Source: Betaproteobacteria bacterium (lineage in GTDB: Bacteria > Pseudomonadota > Gammaproteobacteria > Burkholderiales > Casimicrobiaceae). Taken from it: a DNA stretch of 18,490 nucleotides. This document shows, one piece after another, positions 13,081 to 18,490 of the stretch; the stretch's first letter is position 1; each line of letters starts with the position of its first letter. Below the pieces are notes generated by a model. That model worked only from the letters and a program-made list of their open reading frames with translations, was not told the origin of the DNA and searched no databases. The stretch lies in contig PLYG01000095.1 of NCBI GenBank assembly GCA_003153335.1, positions 915 to 19,404 on the forward strand. The letters are read 5' to 3'. Position numbers and translations under genes: made by a program.

Positions 13081-14136
13081 ATGCGTTTTGGATTGATTGG
13101 TTTCGGCGCCTGGGGCAAGCAGCATGCACAGGCGATCGCAGGGCTGCCGGGGCTGGAGCTGTCCGCGATTGCCTGCAACAGCGAGGACAGCGCGCGTGCC
13201 GCGGCAGCGGCCTACCCTGACGCTCGCGTCACGCAGAACTGGCGCGAGGTACTGGCGGACTCCGGCATCGACACCATCGACGTCGCCATACCCAACCATC
13301 TTCATGCCGAGGTCGCAATCGCCGCGCTCCGCGCCGGCAAGGACGTGCTGCTCGAAAAACCGATGGCGACCACCATCGCCGATTGCGACGCGTTGCTCGC
13401 GGCCGAGCGCGAAAGCGGGCGACTGGTTTCAGTCGGGCATGAATTGCGGCAGTCCGCGCAATGGGCCCGGATCAAGGCTCTGATCGACGACGGCGCCATC
13501 GGCGATCCGCTGTTTCTTAACATCAACCTGTTTCGCAACTTCTATCGTTCGGGTGCGGCAGGCTGGCGCTACGACCGATCCCGCGTAGGATCGTGGCTGC
13601 TCGAGGAGGCTGTCCACTACTTCGATCTCGCGCTCTGGTACTTCGCGCGGTATGGCTATCCCGTGTCGATCCGCGCCGTCGGCAACCAGCGGGCCGGACG
13701 CGATGCGGGCATGTATGACAATGTGTCCGTGCTGTTGCGTTATGCCAGTGGCGCCTATGTCACGTTCACGCAGTGCGTGGCCGGGTTCGAGCATCATCTG
13801 GTACTGGAGATCGCCGGCGCCGAGGGCGCCATTCGGACCCTCTGGTCGGGAACGATGGACCGTGACCACAGCGCCGAATTCGATCTCCGTGTCCAGGCCA
13901 GAGGATTCCCGTTCGAGCGCGGCGTGCGCGAATGCGAGCGGCTGACGATCGTGAAGTCGGGCGAAGTCTACGAGTTGACCGAGCAGATCCGGCTGACCGC
14001 GGAAGCGTTCACCGCGCGCCGAGCGCTGGTGCCCGCAATTGAGGCCCGCAAGCGCGTGCTGATCTGCCTCGAGGCGGAGCGCTCGTTGCTGGAGAATCGC
14101 GAAATCGATCTTGCCGAGCATTGCGGGAATTCATGA
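13081..14136 (+). CDS. Gfo/Idh/MocA-family NAD(P)-dependent oxidoreductase, paralogue 2
   Basis: This 351-residue protein is a tandem paralogue of the preceding gene, with the same opening (MRFGLIGFGAWGKQH). It has EKP at 92-94, GHELR at 119-123 and the catalytic pair H179/D182 in EEAVHYFD. Both paralogues share RVGSW(I/L)LEE and EGAIRT(W/L)WSG, marking one subfamily. It starts 15 bases after paralogue 1 with no clear ribosome site, so translation may depend on the upstream gene. Its stop is 34 bases from the convergent peptidase gene, and no clear terminator was seen between them. The pair may act on two successive steps, or form a hetero-oligomer. Confidence 0.92.
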   Translation: MRFGLIGFGAWGKQHAQAIAGLPGLELSAIACNSEDSARAAAAAYPDARVTQNWREVLADSGIDTIDVAIPNHLHAEVAIAALRAGKDVLLEKPMATTIADCDALLAAERESGRLVSVGHELRQSAQWARIKALIDDGAIGDPLFLNINLFRNFYRSGAAGWRYDRSRVGSWLLEEAVHYFDLALWYFARYGYPVSIRAVGNQRAGRDAGMYDNVSVLLRYASGAYVTFTQCVAGFEHHLVLEIAGAEGAIRTLWSGTMDRDHSAEFDLRVQARGFPFERGVRECERLTIVKSGEVYELTEQIRLTAEAFTARRALVPAIEARKRVLICLEAERSLLENREIDLAEHCGNS

Positions 14137-14170
14137 CGCCTCAACCCAACGGAGTACCTCATCCTTCGGA

Positions 14171-17100
14171 TTACTGCGGGGCGCACATGACTACGCCCTC
14201 CCCCGCCCAGCCTCTTGCGACCGTCTGCTGATATGCCGCCAAATTGCTGGTGATACGGTGATTGGAGTCGATTCCCTTGGCAAACCCGTTGTTGTAAGCA
14301 CGATAAACCGGGACGAGACCTGAGGGGCAGTTGCCATTGACCGGCGGCGTGGTTGCAAAGTCGTAACTCTCCAGTTTCCAGCTTTTCGCGATCGGATTGT
14401 AAATTGCAATGAGGCCGGCGCACTCATTTTCATCGGCCGTGTAGAAATGCGAGTTGGGACCATATGCGTTGCCGTAGAAACGGCAGACCGGCGAAGATCC
14501 GCCCGCCTTGAAAGTAAAGCCGGTTCGCCCCCAGGCCCCCACTGCCCCACTATCGACGAAGGCTTGTTCGATTGGATCGGCCGTGATGAAATAGTTGTCC
14601 AGTCCGGAGTGGTAGAACTCGACCACGGTAGTCCCGGATACGTAGGATCCACGCCGATAAATGGTAGCGACATCACCGTCCGTCAACCAGGCAGTTGCCG
14701 CGCCAGCGGGAGTCATATGATCGGCTGCGAGCGCCTGGCGCCACAGCGAACTCAAGCTCGGGACCGCCGCATCGTACTTCGAGAAAACGATCGCCGTATC
14801 ATCGCCGGTAAACGTCGGAAATCCATATCCTTTTACCGTTTGACCGACCGCCTGCAGTTTGTTGGTCGACAAGTTGAGCACGTAAATTGTGGAGTTTTTG
14901 GACGTCGCGTCGTACGCATCGAAAAGGAGAAGATCGTTGCGCACATGACCGAGTGCCGGGTTGGCGACGTTTACCCCGGGTATGGGTTGGGAAACGCTCA
15001 GAGTTATGCCGCTTGCGATATCGAGCGCATAGATGCTCCACGAACTGAAACTGGTTCCATCACTCGCCGTCGTATTGGTCACCGCATCGTAAAAGAGGCG
15101 GCTCTTGTTGAAATCGAAAGCCATTACGTCGGCATAGGCTATCGTATTGGTGCTTCCGGCATCTGTTGCTGCCGCTTTCAGGACAATAGTCTGGGAAGCG
15201 GCTGTCGATATGTCGATAAGCGTAATTTTGTTATCCGGGTTGCCACTGCTGTCGAGCAGCACCAGCGCAACCGTCCGTGCCGAGGGCGACATCGCGACGG
15301 AAGAGAAAGTATTCGGATAACCGATACAGCTCAGACCAGTGCTATCGGTGCGGATTACACAGAAATCATGATCGGAACTGACGAACGCCGCAAAACTGCC
15401 GTCGCCATTTACAGCCACCTTCTCATACGCAACAGTCTTGTTGTTTAGGATATAGCTTCCCCCGGCGCCGTCGCCGCGCGCAGTTTCGCGACGACCGAGC
15501 TGCCAGCCCACGTTATCCTGAAACAGGAATAACGTTGAATCATCCCCGGCCACCGTGGGTATCGTCGCCGGGGGAGGGGTCGGGGAATTGTCAAAAATCT
15601 CGACGAAGTCGAATGCCTGCGCGGTTTTTTGCGCCTGTGTCGAGCCCTTGGTAAACAGCTCTTCGGCAGCGGCAATCGTCGCCAGCCGCGCATCGATAAA
15701 CTGTGATTTTGGGGTCAGGTGCAGCGTGAGCGCGCGATAAAAAATCTTTGCCGCATCCTGTATGCCGATCGCGCCGGGCAACCCCGCGGCCAACTGATAG
15801 AAGGCGTAATTGATGATACTGCTATTGATATGCACGCCGCCGTTGTCGCTATTGGCGCATCCGCTGAGCGCAGCGCTATTCGCCGCCAGGAACTCGCCCA
15901 TCTTCGCCGGATAGGGCTGGACTGCGCCGCAATTGAAAGTCAATTCATGCGGATTCCTCAAGCTTCGATTGGGCGATCCGAGATCGGCTCCGTGGAGCCA
16001 GTCGTTCGCCCCTTTGGTGCGCGCCTCGACCGCCTCGCCGAAGATATCGGAGATCGCCTCGTTCAATGCACCCGGTTGGTTTTGATATTCGAGATTGGCC
16101 GTACTCGCGGTAACGCCGTGCGTCATTTCATGGCCCACGATATCGAGCGCTCTGGCGTACGGTTTTCCGTCACCAAAATACATGGCCTGAGCGCCATCAC
16201 TCCAGAATGCGTTGGAATACCCGGTGCCATAGCGCACCAGGCCAATAATGGTACCTCCCTTGCCATTGATCGAATTGCGCTGGTGCCGTTCCAGATAGTA
16301 GTCATAGACTTCGGAAAGACCGTACGCAGCGCTCACTGCATCAGCCAGCCAACCCGAGCTTGCAGCGGTAGATGTGACAAAAAACAGACTAGGATTACCC
16401 GACGGTGGATTGCCCGGCGGTGCGTTTCTTGTATCCTCGATTATGATTGCGCCGCGAGTCGTTGAACTGGACGGTGGGGTCGATGTCGGGTCATACATTG
16501 TTTTGTTCGTATTGACCATGTAAAAGCTTGCGCCGTTTTGATAAACCTGAAGCGCCCGGCTGACGCCGAACAAATCGATGCCCGCACCCGGCACGCCACC
16601 GGACATGACTTTATTGTACGAGGCCAGAGTTCCGCCGTTGATGGCGTCAATGAGGACCCGCCATTCTGAATCCAGCGAAATAGACAGTTCGATCTTCCAG
16701 CCGAGTTTCGCGATACCCTCGTCGGTCGCGTAGAAAATCAGCTCGGCTTTGGTCAGCGTGCCGGTATCGCCTTTGGGCGCCGCTGCTCGCGCCAGCGCGA
16801 TCGCCTTGTCCTGGTCGATCACGGGCGTGGTGGCATTGCCGGAATCGCTCGGTGTTGGGACGTAGGCGCCATTCATCAGATCGACGTTGCCGCTTGTGTC
16901 CAGGTGAACCACAGCCTGGGCTGGCCACACCGGCAACCCCCGATATTGCTGATCAAAGCGCAGGTGGCGCCGCCCAAGTTCATCGGTCTGGCTGCTCGCC
17001 AGCGAAAATTCGTCATCCGGCGCACTAATCTTCAGCAATTCGCGGTTGACTCTCAGAAAAGACCGCGCCGTGACTGCGTCGCTCTCCTCTGCCCGATGGA

Positions 17101-17563
17101 GAACCTCGCCTTTGAGTTGGCGCACGACGCCTGTCAAAGGATGCAGTTTCAGCTCGACGGCCGATGACGCGCGCTCTTCAAGCTGCGTCAGTGCCCGCTT
17201 CTGCTGCGCCGAAAACACGGGCGTCGCTTGCGCTGTCTCGGCGGCGACAATCAAGTTCGTCACACGCTGCGCAATTTCAGCCGTTTTATCAGCACCTGTT
17301 GTTTCCACAACAGCCGACTTGAGGCGGGCAGCCGAATTGGGCGAAGGCAAAACGAGTTCTTTTGGCTTGCCCTGTGCGCCAACCGATGTACATAGGAAGC
17401 TGGCTGCGCAGAAAGCAATCAAGCTCAGCACGCGTCGGGAATGCGGTGGGCCGAAACCGGCAAACGCCGTCCGCACGCCAGCCGACAATGTCGCCGCAAG
17501 GGACACAGCCCGGTCAGTCGACTTCAGAAAAATAAGCGCCAGGTTATTACTTGATTTTTTCAT
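14171..17563 (-). CDS. Large secreted M4-family (thermolysin-like) metallopeptidase with C-terminal accessory domains
   Basis: This 1130-residue pre-pro-protein has several regions. A signal peptide spans about 43-63 (RRVLSLIAFCAASFLCTS, cleavage near VGA). An FTP/PepSY-type propeptide covers about 110-320. The M4 catalytic domain covers about 330-660. Zinc ligands are H478 and H482 (GHEMTH) and E502 (LNEAISD), E479 is catalytic, and H578 (GGVHINSS) is the usual second histidine. A P/T-rich linker (PTPPPATIPT) then leads to about 300 residues with repeated SG..DNKITLIDIST-like strands, suggesting a TolB/WD-like propeller. The last 150 residues (VVEFYHSGLDNYFITAD, SHFYTADENEC, VYRAYNNGF) fit DUF5648. 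GGGAG five bases before ATG 17563 sets the start; an open frame to 17635 lacks one. It degrades extracellular protein; activity requires propeptide removal. Confidence 0.92.
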   Translation of the reverse strand: MKKSSNNLALIFLKSTDRAVSLAATLSAGVRTAFAGFGPPHSRRVLSLIAFCAASFLCTSVGAQGKPKELVLPSPNSAARLKSAVVETTGADKTAEIAQRVTNLIVAAETAQATPVFSAQQKRALTQLEERASSAVELKLHPLTGVVRQLKGEVLHRAEESDAVTARSFLRVNRELLKISAPDDEFSLASSQTDELGRRHLRFDQQYRGLPVWPAQAVVHLDTSGNVDLMNGAYVPTPSDSGNATTPVIDQDKAIALARAAAPKGDTGTLTKAELIFYATDEGIAKLGWKIELSISLDSEWRVLIDAINGGTLASYNKVMSGGVPGAGIDLFGVSRALQVYQNGASFYMVNTNKTMYDPTSTPPSSSTTRGAIIIEDTRNAPPGNPPSGNPSLFFVTSTAASSGWLADAVSAAYGLSEVYDYYLERHQRNSINGKGGTIIGLVRYGTGYSNAFWSDGAQAMYFGDGKPYARALDIVGHEMTHGVTASTANLEYQNQPGALNEAISDIFGEAVEARTKGANDWLHGADLGSPNRSLRNPHELTFNCGAVQPYPAKMGEFLAANSAALSGCANSDNGGVHINSSIINYAFYQLAAGLPGAIGIQDAAKIFYRALTLHLTPKSQFIDARLATIAAAEELFTKGSTQAQKTAQAFDFVEIFDNSPTPPPATIPTVAGDDSTLFLFQDNVGWQLGRRETARGDGAGGSYILNNKTVAYEKVAVNGDGSFAAFVSSDHDFCVIRTDSTGLSCIGYPNTFSSVAMSPSARTVALVLLDSSGNPDNKITLIDISTAASQTIVLKAAATDAGSTNTIAYADVMAFDFNKSRLFYDAVTNTTASDGTSFSSWSIYALDIASGITLSVSQPIPGVNVANPALGHVRNDLLLFDAYDATSKNSTIYVLNLSTNKLQAVGQTVKGYGFPTFTGDDTAIVFSKYDAAVPSLSSLWRQALAADHMTPAGAATAWLTDGDVATIYRRGSYVSGTTVVEFYHSGLDNYFITADPIEQAFVDSGAVGAWGRTGFTFKAGGSSPVCRFYGNAYGPNSHFYTADENECAGLIAIYNPIAKSWKLESYDFATTPPVNGNCPSGLVPVYRAYNNGFAKGIDSNHRITSNLAAYQQTVARGWAGEGVVMCAPQ

Positions 17564-17761
17564 ATTCGCTCCCGATTTAACCTCGCCAGAATGAGCCGCG
17601 ACTATGTTCTCATTCCATTCGAAAGGATGCAACACATTGTTACTATGTATGTTAGCTTCAAGTAGAAATGATGCCGGGTGCGGAGTGGCTGGCGCTGCTG
17701 TGCAAGCGCATTTCCGATCAAAACGAGCACCTGGGCCTGTGGCCCCCGCGACCCGCGCGCA

Positions 17762-18490
17762 TCAAGCGGGCACGGCGCCCCGCCACAAATCCCGGACCTC
17801 GCGCATGCCGATCGCGCGTATGCCCGCTTCGGCGATCCAGCGCATCGGCGCGCCAGATCCGAACAATCGATACTCGTCGGTGCGCCAGTGCGCGCGCGAC
17901 GGCACGATGGCCTCGATATCGCCCGGCGCATTGCAATGCACGCCGAAAAACGTGGCGCCGGGCGGCAACGTATCGATCATCGTCCGGTACTTCGCGTCGA
18001 CTTCCGGACTGGGCACGCCGGGCGTCATCCGGAACCGGTCGAATACCGGCAGACCCGATGCGTCGAGTTCGGCGATGATGGGCTCATAGATGCCCGCCGG
18101 AATTTCACCCATCCGCAGCACGCCGGTGTACGAGTCGAGTTCGCGCGGCAGCAGGATGGGCAGACAGTACGCGCGCCCCAATCGCACATAGATGTCGACC
18201 AGCTCCGGCACCACCGCAGCGCCCATATGGGTATCGAGATGCGTGACGTCGATGCCGGCGGCGAGCGCGCGATCGATCTGTGCACGAAACTCGATCTCCG
18301 CCGCTTCGGGATTGAGGCGCGGCCGCAGCTCCAGGCAGTTGCGCGGAAAATATCCCTCGTCGTCGATCAGGCCCGAGGCGCGCGACACGCTCGACAGCGG
18401 TCCCCAGCGGTACTGCGGCCATTCGGACGTGAGCGTCAGATGCACGCCCAGATCGAGTGACTGGTCCCCGGCGGCCGCACTGGCAATCTC
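17762..18490 (-). CDS. ChbG/YdjC-family carbohydrate deacetylase, N-terminus beyond window
   Basis: The frame continues without a stop to the right edge, so the gene is partial and its 5' end is missing. At least 242 C-terminal residues are present. They show LGVHLTLTSEW, the family's metal-binding GxH motif, and THLDTHMGAA, which supplies the next histidine pair. A first metal ligand (an Asp-Asp pair near the N-terminus) would be off the window. Family members remove acetyl groups from chito-oligosaccharides or related sugars. An apparent start at 18445 is only a GTG valine inside the LGVHL motif and is not the real start. The large peptidase gene begins 198 bases downstream on the same strand. 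Specific substrate unknown. Confidence 0.85.
   Translation of the reverse strand, partial: EIASAAAGDQSLDLGVHLTLTSEWPQYRWGPLSSVSRASGLIDDEGYFPRNCLELRPRLNPEAAEIEFRAQIDRALAAGIDVTHLDTHMGAAVVPELVDIYVRLGRAYCLPILLPRELDSYTGVLRMGEIPAGIYEPIIAELDASGLPVFDRFRMTPGVPSPEVDAKYRTMIDTLPPGATFFGVHCNAPGDIEAIVPSRAHWRTDEYRLFGSGAPMRWIAEAGIRAIGMREVRDLWRGAVPA

Noticed and set aside
11224..13305. 693-codon open frame on the minus strand opposite the LysR and oxidoreductase genes
   Set aside because: It runs antisense to three genes with clear families, has no family motifs and no ribosome site, and is the usual by-product of high GC at third codon positions.
14137..14170. Bidirectional terminator between the convergent genes
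   Set aside because: No stem with a T-run could be found in the 34 bases.
14447..15448. 333-codon plus-strand frame opposite the peptidase C-terminus
   Set aside because: Antisense to a well-supported gene, no ribosome site or recognised domain.

Overview
The window is GC-rich with dense, mostly same-strand gene packing. Three things point to a betaproteobacterium, most likely of the Burkholderiales or a relative: the repeat families, the secreted C-terminal domain of the M4 peptidase, and the style of the ABC, LysR and Gfo/Idh/MocA proteins. This is an inference from style, because no rRNA or other marker gene is present.

Region 1 (1-9986, minus strand) reads as one long catabolic operon. 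A good sigma70-type promoter at 9958-9986 precedes, in transcription order: a Tat-exported solute-binding protein; the ATPase and two permeases of a polyamine-type ABC importer; a metal-site-degenerate M24 (creatinase / ectoine-hydrolase-like) enzyme; a DadA-like FAD amine/amino-acid dehydrogenase; a RidA-family imine deaminase; a DapA-superfamily lyase; and an IlvD/Edd sugar-acid dehydratase. A chemical logic can be proposed. A nitrogenous, probably hydroxylated compound is imported and a C-N bond is hydrolysed. The amine is oxidised to an imine, RidA hydrolyses the imine, and the resulting polyhydroxy acid is dehydrated and cleaved or dehydrated again. The substrate is unknown and I know of no described pathway with exactly this set. 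Every gap longer than about 20 bases in this operon holds a palindromic repeat element.

Region 2 (9987-11130) is a junction. It holds a further copy of the 115-125 bp inverted-repeat element, a probable rho-independent terminator, and two small minus-strand genes (75 and 59 aa, the latter with one membrane segment).

Region 3 (11131-14136, plus strand) holds a LysR regulator followed closely by two tandem paralogous Gfo/Idh/MocA oxidoreductases. The LysR protein is a candidate regulator of region 1, but nothing in the sequence proves this.

Region 4 (14171-18490, minus strand) holds a very large secreted M4 (thermolysin-family) metallopeptidase with a propeller-like middle and a DUF5648-like C-terminus, in noticeably less GC-rich DNA. 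It is followed by a ChbG/YdjC-type carbohydrate deacetylase that runs off the right edge. No tRNA, rRNA, CRISPR array, transposase or phage gene was seen.
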